A stretch of DNA of 64,000 nucleotides from Nageia nagi (taxonomy: Eukaryota > Pinophyta). This document shows, piece after piece, positions 42,973 to 55,849 of the stretch. The position numbers were made by a program, and so were the translations under genes. The notes under the pieces were generated by a model, which saw only the letters and a program-made list of their open reading frames with translations, made no database searches and was not told where the DNA came from. The DNA is taken from positions 135,594,001 through 135,658,000 of the forward strand of contig JBITNC010000001.1 in assembly GCA_050084985.1 (NCBI GenBank), given 5' to 3'. Each line of letters opens with the position of its first letter. Positions within the stretch are counted from its first letter, which is position 1.

Positions 42973-44130
42973 ATGGAGCACATTGTGTCCCTCTTTTGGG
43001 AATTGAACATAAATATGGTTGAAATAAGGAAACAACTAGCAACGATCACCAATTTAAGGAGTTCTGCATCTAGTCTTGCTATTCAAGTTGAGCCTACAAA
43101 TATCATACAACAACAAAGTATAGAGGAATATGATGGTGTTTTCATTTCACCCTTAACTATGGAGATCTACAATTTTCCCCTATCACCAACCACAAGTACC
43201 CCAAGTTCGAGATGTTCGATGGCGAATAAGATCTTGAACAACATCTTATCAACTTTTAAGAGGCATGCTTGTTGAAGTTAGGGTCGAAGGAGAAATTGAT
43301 GGCAAAATTCTTCCCAAGGAGTCTAAAAGGTAACGTTGGTCAATGGTTCTATAGCCTACTGGGTGGATCAACTGATTCTTTCCAAGCACTAGTCAAAGTC
43401 TTCATGGGACAATATAAGCACAACATCAAAGAACAAAGCAATGTTTCAAAATTATGTGCAATTCGATAAGGAAGTAATGAAACTCTGGAGAAATACATCC
43501 CACGATTCAAAAAGGTATGGCAATCAGTTCAAAGCAAATTAGATGAGAATGAAATTTGTGCTATTTTTCGTGATTATATCATACCTGTTCTTAATTTACA
43601 TGCTCTTAGTGCTAAAGATATTGGTTTTGGAGTGTTAGTTCAACAATTATTACAAAAAGAGAAGGCATTATTGGTATTAGGTGAGCTCAAGTATTCCTCT
43701 AGTTCTTTTTTTTTAAGACAATAGAAGGACATATGCCAAGAAAGAAGAGAAAGTAGTGCATATGGATGATAGGCTTGCTTCTTCCCCAAAATTGCAAAGA
43801 TCCACCACCATAAGGGAGAACACATACACATTTCCTGTTCAACTACATTTTATTCTAAAAGACCTCATGAAAAGAGGATTGTTGCAGCCTCTCGAAAAGT
43901 CTTCTCAAGATGATAATGCTCCCATGGGATGCTTTGATGCCTATTGTACTTACCATCAATGAAAAGGGCACGCTACAAATTTTTGCAAGACATTAGAGGT
44001 AGTAATATTGGATCTTGTTGAGCAAGGAAGGTATAAAATTGATGAAAGCCTCCCCAACCAAGGACCTACAATCAATATCATCTTAGTGGATAAGGAGGTT
44101 TGTGTGGGTTTAAGGAGAGGATAGCAATGC
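42973..44130 (+). pseudogene. Gypsy element 1 gag
   Basis: ATG 42973 starts MEHIVSLFWELNINMVEIRK. After a frameshift near 43270 come EKLMAKFFPRSLKGNVGQWF, YSLLGGSTDSFQALVKVFMG and QYKHN, the capsid core of plant gypsy gag. A degraded C-terminal knuckle reads YCTYHQ-stop-KGHATNFCKTLE, then VILDLVEQGRYK, as in Tat-lineage gag (usual CKYHRxxGHDTEDC). At least four breaks interrupt it. Confidence 0.75.
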
Positions 44131-45059
44131 CATATTCCAAATCCTATTACAATAGAACAAGTAAGTATCCCACCTGATCCTAAAGTTTATAGCAAGATTG
44201 ATCAATTGAAAAATACACCTACAAAAATTAGTTTATATAATCTTATTTCTACTTATCAAGTTCATATGGATATATTATGGAGATAGGTATGGGAACCTAT
44301 AGAATCAATGACATAGACCTATTTGCATCTATTATAGACTTGGGATGTCCTAGGATATTAGTTGCTGAGGGTCACGTGAAAATGATGAAGATAGTGATCA
44401 CTCCTACTTTGCTCTATCCAAAACATCAAACCAAACTTCCTTAACGGAGATGCCATTATCTTCTGAACTGGGTAAGATCTTTCCATCTTCTTTTGTTCAT
44501 AAGTACATGGTTCAAAATTGAAAATATAAAAGGGGGACTTAGGTAAATCTGAATAAGGAATGCTTGATTTTCTTGATAGGTCTAAAGCATAAATGACCAA
44601 AAAGGGCTTGGGTAATTATGGTCAAGTGAAACAAAAATGGGATCCTATTAAATTTGTTAAAGAATGCAATTTGATTGAATTATCTAATGATATTTATGTA
44701 GATACATGGATTTATGATTCTATAGCTCTTGAATTTCACTATTTTAGTACTAATGATGATCTTCTTGAATACTTGGGGGCACATTCAGAATTGTCCAAAT
44801 CTAATGAGAAACACAAAACACCTTATATCCTTAATGAATATGCTTATTTTGATCAAAAGATCAATTTTCATGAAGTATTGCAAGTTCATCCATTAGATAC
44901 AACTAAGGATGAAGTACCAAGCATGGAATAATTTCCATCCTTGTTACAAAAGAAAGAAGACCTTACATTTCCACGAGGATTTGATACACATCAATATTGG
45001 CACTTCAGATGATGAGAGATTGATACAAATTAGAGCATCCCTACCTCCTCTATAACAAG
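44131..45059 (+). pseudogene. Gypsy element 1 protease and linker region
   Basis: Between gag and RT. Readable pieces include MGTYRINDIDLFASI and LGCPRILVAEGHVKMMKIVI in shifted frames, where the protease end is expected. An open stretch follows at 44593-44931 (KKGLGNYGQVKQKWDPIKFV, YILNEYAYFDQKINFHEVL). The same linker is seen in reverse at 63650-64000. The catalytic DTG was not identified. Confidence 0.5.
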
Positions 45060-46450
45060 AAAGGTACAAAAATAAGTTTATTGAATATTCTAAGAATTTT
45101 ACTTGGTCTTATGATGATATGCCACGTTTAGATCCTTCATTCATTATGCACAATCTACCATTGAAAGAGTAAGTTAAACCAATTGAGAAAAAACCTAGAA
45201 ATATGCATCCTTCTATGGCATTACTAGTCAAGAAAGAGATAGAAAAATACCTGAATGCTGGTTTCATAAGGCCTATTGACTATTTTGATTGGATGGCTAA
45301 TATTGTCCTTGATTCCAAACCAACTAGTGAAATATGAGTATGTATGGATTTTCGTGATATTAATAATGCTTTCCCAAATGATGATTTCCCATTACCTAAT
45401 ATTGATATGATTGTCAATATTATAGCTGGTCATGATACATTGTCATTTTGGATAGATTTTCTGGCTATAACCAAATTTTGATTAACCCTATTGACCAACA
45501 TAAAACAACTTTTACTACCCCTTGGGGTAATTTTTGTTGGAAGGTTATGCCTTTTGGACTTAAAAATATAGGAGCTAAATACCAAAGAGAAATGGTCACC
45601 ATGTTTCATGAGCACATTCACAAAATCATGGAGGTATATTTTGATGAAATTCTAGTTAAATCTAAGAAAGGACAAGATCATCTACAAGCATTTGAAGAGG
45701 TATTCACTATTTTGAAAAGGTACAAACTAAGACTCAAGCCTCAAAAATATGCATTTGGAGTTACTTCTAAAAAATTATTAGGGTTTATGGTTTCTAATAG
45801 AGGAATAGAAGTAGATCCTAAAAAAGTAAAAGCCATTGTTAGCATGCCTCCACCCAAAATCTTGAAAAAATAAAGAGCCTCCAAGGAAAAATAAATTCAA
45901 TTAGAAGATTCATTTCACAACTTGGAGACAAGTGTAGGCCATTTACCCATTTGCTCAAAAAAGATGTCAAATTTGTATGGGATGAAAATTATCAAAAAGC
46001 ATTCAAGGATATCAAATAATATTTGCTTAATTCTCCCATCCTAGTTCCCATGGATTTTTCAAAACCTATTTACTTATACATCTCATCCACATTATATGCA
46101 CTAGGAACAATGTTTGTCAAAAAGATACAAAAAACAAGGAAAGAGACATCTATTATCTTAGCAAAACATTGATTGATTATGAGACTAGATACACTCCTAT
46201 GAAAAAGATTTGCTATGGTATTGTATTTACTACTAAAAAATTGAGGTATTATTTATTATATTGTACTACATATGTTGTTAGTCTTGTTGACCTATTGAAA
46301 TATCTTATGGCTAAGTAACATCTATCAAGTAGACTTGCAAAGTGGCTAATGTTGTTACAAGAATTTGGCATCAACTTTGTAAAGAAGAAATCTATCAAAG
46401 GCCAAGCAATTGCAGATTTGATAGTTGATTTCCCTCAAGAAGGGGAGGTA
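45060..46450 (+). pseudogene. Gypsy element 1 reverse transcriptase and RNase H
   Basis: RT blocks in order: MHPSMALLVKKEIEKYL, GFIRPIDYFDWMANIV, VCMDFRDINNAFPNDDFPLP, DRFSGYNQILINP, KTTFTTPWGNFCWKVMPFGL, then catalytic VYFDEILVKSKKG, KLRLKPQKYAFGV and LGFMVSNRGIEVDP. The usual YVDD box is YFDE, losing the second Asp. The RNase H that follows (46050-46440: MDFSKPIYLYISSTLYALGT) is broken by shifts. The intact counterpart of that block is at 62139-62528. Confidence 0.85.
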
Positions 46451-46589
46451 GTCATCCATGAAGAATTTCCAAACATCTTTCATGAAGAAGCACATCGCTA
46501 GTGGCATGAAGACCTACTAAAGGGCTACCAATGGCATGACTTTGATGATATCTTGATCCTTAATGAGTACATATATCTCATGGAAGATG

Positions 46590-47089
46590 AACCCACTGTC
46601 TAGACCCTGTATTTTGATGGATCAAAATGTTCTCATGGAGCAGCAGTAAGTATTAATTTGGTATCTCCTACAAATCAAGTAATCCCTATGGTATATAAAC
46701 TTATTTTTGAATGCACAAACAACATGGCTAAATATGAGGCTCTGATATTGGGATTGAAAGTTGTTGTAACTTTGAAAATCAAGGATATAAAGATATATGG
46801 GGATTCACAGCTTGTTGTCAATCAAGTGCAAGATTTATTTGATACAAAGGATGAAAAGTTAAAGCCTTATAGACTTGTGGTGACTAATTTATTGGATCAA
46901 TTTGACAAATATACCATTCAAAACATTCCTAGAACTAATAATAGGTATGAAAATGCAATGGCAAGTATAGAATCTCTAGCATCAAATGAGATTGAAGATG
47001 AAGAGACCATCCTCACAATTCGTAAATTAAGCTCTCCTTCTTACATGGATCATATGCATGAAATTCAAACTTATCTTATTAAAGAATAA
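46590..47089 (+). pseudogene. Gypsy element 1 second RNase H (Tat-type)
   Basis: LYFDGSKCSHGAAVS, then ECTNNMAKYEALILGLKVV and IYGDSQLVVNQVQDLFDTKD: the DG, E and D positions of an RNase H fold distinct from the one attached to RT. A second RNase H just before integrase is a hallmark of the Tat lineage of plant gypsy elements. This segment stays open from about 46625 to 47089. Confidence 0.75.
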
Positions 47090-47201
47090 AATGATTTTTA
47101 GAATTTGTACTTTGATATCTACAATTATTTGAATAATCAAACAAATTCTAAAAACTTTGATAGAAATGAAAGAGTGAGATTGAAGAGAACTGTAGTAAGA
47201 T

Positions 47202-48350
47202 ATGATCATTGGAGAAGTCTTATATAGGAGGTCATTTAATGGTGCATTATTGAGATGTTTGACACAAGATGAGATAGCTATTGCATTGGAACAAGCTCAT
47301 AATGGTTTATGTGGTGGCCATTTTCATGTAAAGGCACTACACACAAAAGTTTTGAGTATTGGTTATTATTGGCCTACTATGGAAGAGGATTGTAAATCCC
47401 ATGTAAAAACTTATTTGCAATTCTAAAAATATGAAAATCTAGATAAGAAACCTACCCAAGAATTACATTCTATTATGTCTTCATATCCATTTGCTACTTG
47501 TGGCATAAATTTGATTGGCATGATTAATCCTCACTCTAGGGAAGCATACAAGTTTCTCATCACAGCTATAGAATTTACTACCAAGTGGGTGGAGGCTATC
47601 CTAATGAAATCAATTACTTAAGAAAAAATAATTACATTTGTCACTAAAAATAACATCATAAGGTTTGGTGTACCATAGAGATTGATTATGGATAATGGAT
47701 CGAATTTCAAAGGTAAATACATGAAAGCATTTTTTAAAAGGTTTCATATTATGCAAACCTTTTTTTTTGCATACTTCCCTCAAGGAAATGGTCAAGCTGA
47801 AGCCACAAATAAGATAATCAAGAGCATTCTTTCCAAAACATGGAATAGATACAAGCAAAATTGGCATGAGTAATTACCATATGCCTTATGGGCATATAGA
47901 ACTAGTGTTTATATAACCACAAGGACAACACCTTTTTCATTGGTATATGGCATTGAGTCTATTGTTCCATTATAATTGGAAATCCCCTACCTTAGAATTT
48001 CCTTGCAAGGTGATATTGTAGATGAAGATGCAAGAAAAGCAATGTTGCAGTAGTTGGAATTATTAGATGAGAAAAGAATTAGAGCCATTGAACATCAAAA
48101 GGTCTACCATGCAAAACTCCAAAGAGAATTTGGAAAGAAAATTAAAGCAAAGGAATTCACAATGGGAGATATCATGTTAAAAGAGAACATAAATAAGACA
48201 CTAGCAAATGATGAAGCAAAAGGCAAGTTTGAATCCAATTGATGGGACCATATGTTGTAGTTGAAGCAACAGTATTAGGAGCATACAAATTATCATCCAT
48301 GGATGGAAAGGAAGAACCAAACACATTCAATTCCATCCATCTTAAATGTT
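47202..48350 (+). pseudogene. Gypsy element 1 integrase
   Basis: The zinc-binding part reads HNGLCGGHFHVKALH...EDCKSHVKTYLQF, with both Cys of the usual CxxC lost; element 2 keeps CFKC. In the core, GIDLIGMI has become GINLIGMI (first Asp lost). IMDNGSNFKGKYMKAFFKRF and NGQAEATNKIIKSIL keep the second Asp and the Glu. A C-terminal basic stretch follows (IEHQKVYHAKLQREFGKKIK). Stops at 47425, 47678, 47871 and 48240 interrupt it. Confidence 0.82.
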
Positions 48351-48539
48351 TCTATGCCTAGAGAAGATAACTTTATGCCTTGCAAATCATTCCACTCATA
48401 TCTACAAAATTTCAATAATCCCATGACGCTAGCGGCATGTGTTACTATCTACATGATGTTAACAACATGGGAAAAAGTAAAAAAAAAAGAGAAAAAAATA
48501 AAAGAAAAGAAAAATAAAACAATGACAACATAATGTCTT

Positions 48540-48900
48540 CATATCATAGACATAAAACGTATGATTGTCAATGGCCAATGACATAGCTAGTGAGAGTTCA
48601 CTCAAAAGTAAAATGACAATGCAACTGTGAGCAAGATGTTGACATTGGATAATCTCCAATGGATGATGCAACTTGTTGTGTATCCATATGGTTTTTTATT
48701 TGAACCCATCCAAAGCATAATATCTTCAAATCATATAAATAAATGTATGATCATCGATGGTAATCGATACGATTAGTGAGAGTTCACTCACTTAAAAGAA
48801 AAATTGATGATGCAGTCATTAATGTATTGTTGACATTGACTCATCATTAATGGATGATGCAAATCATTTTGCATCCACCCCATTGTTATGACTAACACAT
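48540..48900 (+). repeat. 3' UTR tandem subrepeats of gypsy element 1
   Basis: Two diverged units of about 180 bp share GTGAGAGTTCACTCA, a GATGCA(A/G)TC block, TGTTGACATTG and AATGGATGATGCAA. Three similar units are in element 2 at 59103-59705. The units lie between integrase and the 3' LTR. Confidence 0.65.
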
Positions 48901-49414
48901 CATTATAGGTTTCTATAAGAAAATACAAAAAAACCCATGCTATCAGTGGTGTGCACACTATTCCCTACACCACTAGCAACATCCATTTCATCTTAGTTAA
49001 AGTAGATCCTCCCTATTTCAAGGCATGGACATAAGTGAAAATGGTTCTTGAGTATCAAAAATGATAGAATGGATAGATTCATAGTTTAAGCAATACAAGG
49101 GGAAAGAACACATCTTCCATCTCCAAAATTGGACATGGGACCATCCACCTATACCATCACATTCATTTCCATCATCTATACAACATCATTCTTGGAGAGA
49201 GACTCTTCATCAAAGTTTTACCTTGGTTGCACCATTTAAGGATCTTTCCTAGGGCATCCAAGTCAAAAGGGGCAATAAAGAACCCTCATCTTCATCATCT
49301 CCAACAAGGGGAACTACAACAAAGAGTTCAAAGTTCTCAAAAAAATTTCTTCTACACTTCTTCTTTAGACATGTAATTTCATTGCTTCAATCACACCTCC
49401 AAATAATGGCAAAA

Positions 49415-50023
49415 TGTAGATGCCTAAAAATGAATTATTATTTATTAAATAATTCATTTTAGAGCCTTAATTATATATTATGTAAAAAGGGGTTAAAAAT
49501 TTCCAAAGCTATGTAATTTATGTAATGGACCCTTGTGGCATGTACAAGGGGTCAAAAAGATCAAAGTCATGTAAGCATGTATTGTATATAAAGGCATAAA
49601 ATGTTGACCTTAAACTTTATAGGAAAATAAATATAAGAAGGATTATAGAGAGATTATAGCACATATTACATCACTCTGTTATGTGAAAACATTATTCATA
49701 AGTTATATCTCATTTTTGGTATCTGATGATTCTTTCATTCATTCATCGCTACATTCTTGATTACATCTATTATATTTCTTATTTTAGGCCGTTAGCAGTA
49801 TACCTCTTTTAGGCTACCAACAATGTGCAATTGAATGAATGTATGCTCATCTTTTATGTATGTTTCTCTTAATAGAATGAACATGCAATATAATTAAGAA
49901 CAAATATATTTTTGTTATTTATTATTGCCATATTTTAGATATATGAAATAATAAAAATAAAGTAGACCAATAGTGCATTAATTAACCCCCATTAATAATT
50001 ATATGCATTATTTTGGGTGTACA
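49415..50023 (+). repeat. 3' LTR of gypsy element 1
   Basis: 609 bp, begins TGTAGATGCC and ends GTGTACA. It is preceded by an eroded polypurine-like AATAATGGCAAAA. Gypsy element 2 carries the same LTR in reverse at 57898-58518, and a partial one is at 57643-57897. Confidence 0.88.
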
Positions 50024-50028
50024 CCAAT

Positions 50029-52455
50029 CATTCTCTTAGGAGCAAAGGTGCTATCACTTTCATTTCTTCAAGATGGTGCTTGAATGTTGTTTCTTGGGAG
50101 ATGGACCCCTCCAACCAAGCAATTTGGATCTTGCTAGATTTGTAGGGCAAGCCTTTTGGTATTATCAATATCTATGCATCCAATGATATGCATAAGCAGT
50201 GTACTTTATGGAGGTGGCTTGCTTTGTCACTTCCCTTTGCCACTTGGATTCTCTGTGGGGACTTCAATATGGTGGAAAATAGTTAGATAAGAAAATTCAA
50301 CCCCCTTGGCAGTGGAGTGTGGGAGAAAGAGAGGCTTGGTTTTTCATGAAAAACAAACTAAGTATCTTTGATCTGAATTTTTTTTTCACTCCTAAAGTTT
50401 TTCCAAAAGCTCAATGGTTTACTTGGTCCAATTTTTAAAATGGTGATGCTCAAGTTCTTAAGAGGTTGGATCGTGTTATGCTTTCAAAAAGTGACTCCTT
50501 CCATTTTTTTTTGTATTTCACCTTTAAATTGCTTTGTGATATTTTTCCTTGGTACCACCTTGTCTGATCATGCTCCTATATTATTTGACATCTTTCAAGA
50601 TCACACTTCCTGTAGAAATTTTACTTCATATTTCTATCTTAATGTTTCCTTTTTTCAAAGTGATTCCATGAGAGCCCATATCTTTTGCATTTGGAATCTC
50701 ATTCATCAACCTTTTAGGAATTCAGGGTGGATTCAATGGTGGAATGATGCCATCACTAGAATCACTTCTAGTCTTTGCACCATTGGTGTTGAGGTTGCTA
50801 AGAGGAGAAGGAAAGGTAACATTTCTCTTCGAGCAGATCTTGCAAGAACCACCCATAGACTAGAGGGTAGTCCTTTTAGTCAACTTGCTCAAGCTTATGT
50901 TGTAACTTTATGATATGAAATTAGAAAAGTTGAGTTGTATGAAGTCAAGGAGCTTAGCTACAAGCTAAACTGAATTAGATCAAAGTGGGTGATAGGGTCT
51001 CTAAGGAATTTTTTAAATTCCTTTGCCCTCCTTTCATACCACTCAGTTTCATGCTATTCAAGAAGAAGGGGTCCATTTTACCTCCCTTATTGATATCATT
51101 AACACTTTTGTTGTCCATTACCAAATTTGTTTTCTACTCAACCTCTTATTGATACTCAGCAAAATACCATTAAGGAGTGCTACTCTGTTATACCTCTAAA
51201 ACTTTTTGAATCTTAGAGGGATATTTTTGATCATCTTATTTTCTTGAGGATATTAATATTGCTCTTTACGACATGGCTAATGAGAAAGCTCCTAGAATTG
51301 ATGGATTTCTTTGCAAGTTTTACAAAGAATTTTGGGATTTGGTTGGCTTTGATCTCCTTTGAGTGTACAAAGAAGCTATGGCCACTATCTTTCTAGGCCA
51401 TTTAATCAATAAAGGTAATATCAATTTCATTCCCAAGCAAGGAGACCCTAATATCATTACCAATTGGAGACATATAACTTTGTTAAATGTAAGTTATAAA
51501 ATTATTTCCAAAGATTTAGCTCTTAAGCTTAGATCATTGGTTCCTTTGATTGTTCAACCAAAGAAAATAGGTTTTGTAAAGGACCGTTATATCTTAGATA
51601 ATGTTATTGCTATCTAAGAAGGCATGTAATGGGCAAGGGTATTTGATCAAGAAGATTTGTTTATTAAAATTGATTTTGAAAAAAGCTATGAAAGAATTGA
51701 ATGACACTTTATATTATCCATGCTCTAGGCACTTGGGTTTGGCTTATTTTTCTTTAGTCAGTTTGAATGCTATTTTGATATGCCTCTATTGTTATTACTA
51801 TGAATGATGTTTGGTCCCCTTGCATTACCCTTGCCTACTCTATCTATTAAGTTTACCCTTTAGCCCCTTCCCTATTTATTTTAGCTATTGAGGCTTTTAG
51901 TTATCTTTTGGTACATAAATCTCAATAGGGTGTGATTTGAGAAATTGCTTTGCTTATCTCCTCCTTGAAGCTCATTAATGGCCATTTTGTTGATGACTTA
52001 TTTTTAACTCTTCTTGAAGATGAGCAATTTTTTTTTATTGAATTTAGAGTGTTTGAATATTTTTTGTTGTGCCTTTGGCTTTAGTATTCAATGGTAGAAA
52101 AATTCCTACTTCATACATGCATCAAAACCTATGCCTCAATGGCTTAGCCTCTTTCCCTAGAAATGGATTCAACCTTGTGAGGTGTTTAAATTTATTAGCA
52201 TTCCCTTTTCCTTTCAGGCTTCCCCTACTCAGCTTTGGAACTTTGTTATTCAGAAGATTGAAAAAAATCTTAGGTATTGGACTACCGAAAAGATTTTTAT
52301 TATGGGGAGGTACCAAATTTGTATGAAGATCTTAGCTTATATTCATCTGTACTATTCCTCTTGTTATGTCCCTTCTAAAACATGCTACCAAGAATTGGAC
52401 AAGATTCTTAAAAATTTTATTTGGGCTTTTGATATCCAAAAAAGATGTTTTCGAG
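50029..52455 (+). mobile_element. LINE D, endonuclease remainder and reverse transcriptase
   Basis: Resumes after the gypsy element: GAITFISSRWCLNVVSWEMD, YASNDMHKQCTLWRWLALSL, WILCGDFNMVE (endonuclease GDFN), TTLSDHAPILFDI (endonuclease SDH), then RT: INFIPKQGDPNIITNWRHIT, LLNVSYKIISKDLALKLRSL, KIGFVKDRYILDNVIAI, and near 52190-52450 SFQASPTQLWNFVIQKIEKN, GRYQICMKILAYIHLYYSSC. Stops are numerous. It ends near 52455 against an opposed LINE fragment, without its 3' end. Confidence 0.8.
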
Positions 52456-53978
52456 AATGACATGGGTAGTACCTTGAAGTGAAAGCAAGTTACAAATAAA
52501 TTCAAGCCTAGTGTCAGTTGCTTTAACTTGTTGAAGATACAACACATCCCAACTACCCACATGGAAGGAAATTGAGTCTAAATCACTATGAACTTTATAT
52601 ATATGAACTAGGTCTGATAAATCTTTCATGTTCCAAGAGACAATAATAATTGAGAACTTTCAAGGTGCAAATTATCCTTCACATTAATAATATCATTTGA
52701 ATCCCCTAAGTCACCTAGGAATTCAAACACATTAACTACCTATGGAATGGGTGTTTCATTTCATTTTATTTTATGCAAAATAAAATCCTTATGAAGAGGG
52801 TTTCAAAAGATTATGCTACTATATCCTTAAAATGGAGACATAGAGTTAGAGCTTATGACCATTCTCCTTAAAGTATGCTAATTTAAGATTACTAAGGTAT
52901 AGCTTGGAGGTTGTATAATAGACATGCCATTTTAGGTGAAAGGAGATACTTCAATTTGAACCAAAAGTGGAATTAGGTGAGCTTTTGAGGGAACCAGCAC
53001 TTGGGCCTAACCATTTGACTAATGGTTTTGTTTGTTATTTATTAGGGTCTATCCATTTTGATTATCCTTATTTCCTTGTACTCTATTTCCTTTATTATTT
53101 TTTTGAGCAGCTTGACCATTTTATCTAACAATGTTACTTTAAGAATTTTGGCCATTATTTGTAGGAGTCAGGTTTTGTTGGAATCTATTAGCCATAAGCG
53201 AACAATCCTTAATCTCATGGTTCAAGTATTGACATCAAAAATAAGTGTTTGAGAGACCTATATCTGCACCCTCTAATGACACATCACATCCATGACTTCA
53301 ATGTCAACAAAAGTAAATATTTAGTAAGATCTACCTTGACACAAATTCAAATGGATGGCCTTGCTGCAAAGAACTTGGGTTCCTCAAAACATATACACTT
53401 GCTTAAAGGTTCAACAATATTATGTAGAAAACCCCAATAAGGTATGGGAAGATTTGGAAACTCTACCCATACATGCATTTCAATTCAGGAAACTTTATCC
53501 ACCATAAAGTCCTTGTTATATTCTTGTAGAATTAGAAGCAAATTCCTAACTGACCAAGTACCTTGGGAAAGTATTTTCTTAGCATGTTCTTCTTTGGAAA
53601 AGATAAATAAAAAATAGTCTTTGGCAAGGTTTTGGACAAAATCAATAACAACATCATGGGAACCCCAAACTTGGTTGAACTAGGATCTTAGCAAAGTATC
53701 ATTTGGGATTCGACCCAAAAAATAACCAATAATAATATGCTTCTTATACCACTCACATGAAATTTAAAAATATGAATAGGAATTGAGACCTTAGGCACAT
53801 AATTGTTACCTCATGGAATACTTTCGGGATAAATTTCCTGGATCTTTTCTTGAGTGCCATTGCTTGCATTCCTCACTTTAGTGGCTCCAAAATTTACCAG
53901 ACTAGACTTTCGAGCATACATTATAATAGATGTTGGACCTTTGCCCATGTCAGATTTACTCAATGATAAATCAACCAT
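52440..53978 (-). pseudogene. LINE F: ORF1 (DUF4283) and endonuclease start
   Basis: Minus strand from ATG 53978: MVDLSLSKSDMGKGPTSIIM, then YFLGRIPNDTLLRS, FSKEEHAKKILSQGTWSVRN, EMHVWVEFPNLPIPYWGFLH and ICVKVDLTKYL. This is the DUF4283 ORF1 seen in LINE D. It then reads IIIVSWNMKDLSDLVHIYKV and DVLYLQQVKATDTRLEFICN (52640-52450), the start of the endonuclease. It stops near 52440, so the rest of ORF2 is missing. Several frameshifts. Confidence 0.72.
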
Positions 53979-54097
53979 ACTACTCTTTAATTAATTACAA
54001 TGTGATGATAGAAATGCCCTAAGCTCGAATATGTAACCATGTAAGACAAATCTATTGGCAAAACATAGAAACCTACTACATTTGAAATCAATGTTTA

Positions 54098-55180
<1,083 letters not shown>

Positions 55181-55184
55181 TGAT

Positions 55185-55445
55185 GAAATCACCCTTGCAG
55201 GCTAATTTTTTGGAATTAGATTCTGTGTCTGATGGGTTCTTTTCTATCAAACTCATCGGAGAGTCGCATCTAGCCTTGAGCATCCATGCCAACATGGTCA
55301 CCCATTAGTTGGACTTTGCATATCCATATGATGTGAGGGGAGAGAGTTTTGAACTTGGGACCTCCCTTTTTCAACTTGAGAGTTTTATCTTCCCAGTCCT
55401 CTCCAACTCCCCTCACATCATTGGATATGATATTAATACCTCATG
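55185..55445. repeat. Dispersed repeat, partner at 35760-35975
   Basis: Contains GGTCACCCATTAGTTGGACT, TTTGAACTTGGGACCTCCCT and CTCCCCTCACATCATTGGAT. The last two blocks recur near 35885-35955. Type undetermined; a short non-coding retroelement is possible. Confidence 0.4.
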
Positions 55446-55849
55446 GTACTTATTCTATATAATTATTGTTGCTTTGTCTATTCTTATTGATTAAAATCTT
55501 ACCCTATAAAATTATTAAAGTTAATAAAATGTAAATACAAAATTAAAACATGCTTGATCCATTTATCACATAACTTATTCTAAAGTATTATATCAATTTC
55601 AAGTGGCCACTATGCTAGTCTCTCTTCATGGGTGTTCATTTTTAATTTCTTGTATCAAAATCCAACAATATAAGTTGCAAAATCATTTATAAGATGTGTT
55701 AGTATTATTTACAAATTAAGTAAATAATAATGATTACCATCAACTTTACATAAATATAACTTTTTTTTTTTAATCTTTTTTATGCCTTATATAATGTAAG
55801 TTTCAACTATACTAATATTCTAAGATAAGATAAATCTTTGATTGTCATT

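Larger units (their letters stand above)
42249..50023 (+). mobile_element. Ty3/gypsy (Tat-like) LTR retrotransposon, 7.8 kb, target CCAAT
   Basis: The 5' LTR is 42249-42881 and the 3' LTR 49415-50023. Both flanks carry CCAAT (42244-42248 and 50024-50028), the expected 5-bp target duplication. Order is gag, protease region, RT, RNase H, a second RNase H, integrase. The extra RNase H and the gag C-terminal pattern fit the Tat lineage. A possible primer-binding site TGGTGAACCCG starts at 42885. Stops and frameshifts occur throughout, so it is inactive. It splits LINE D. Confidence 0.88.
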
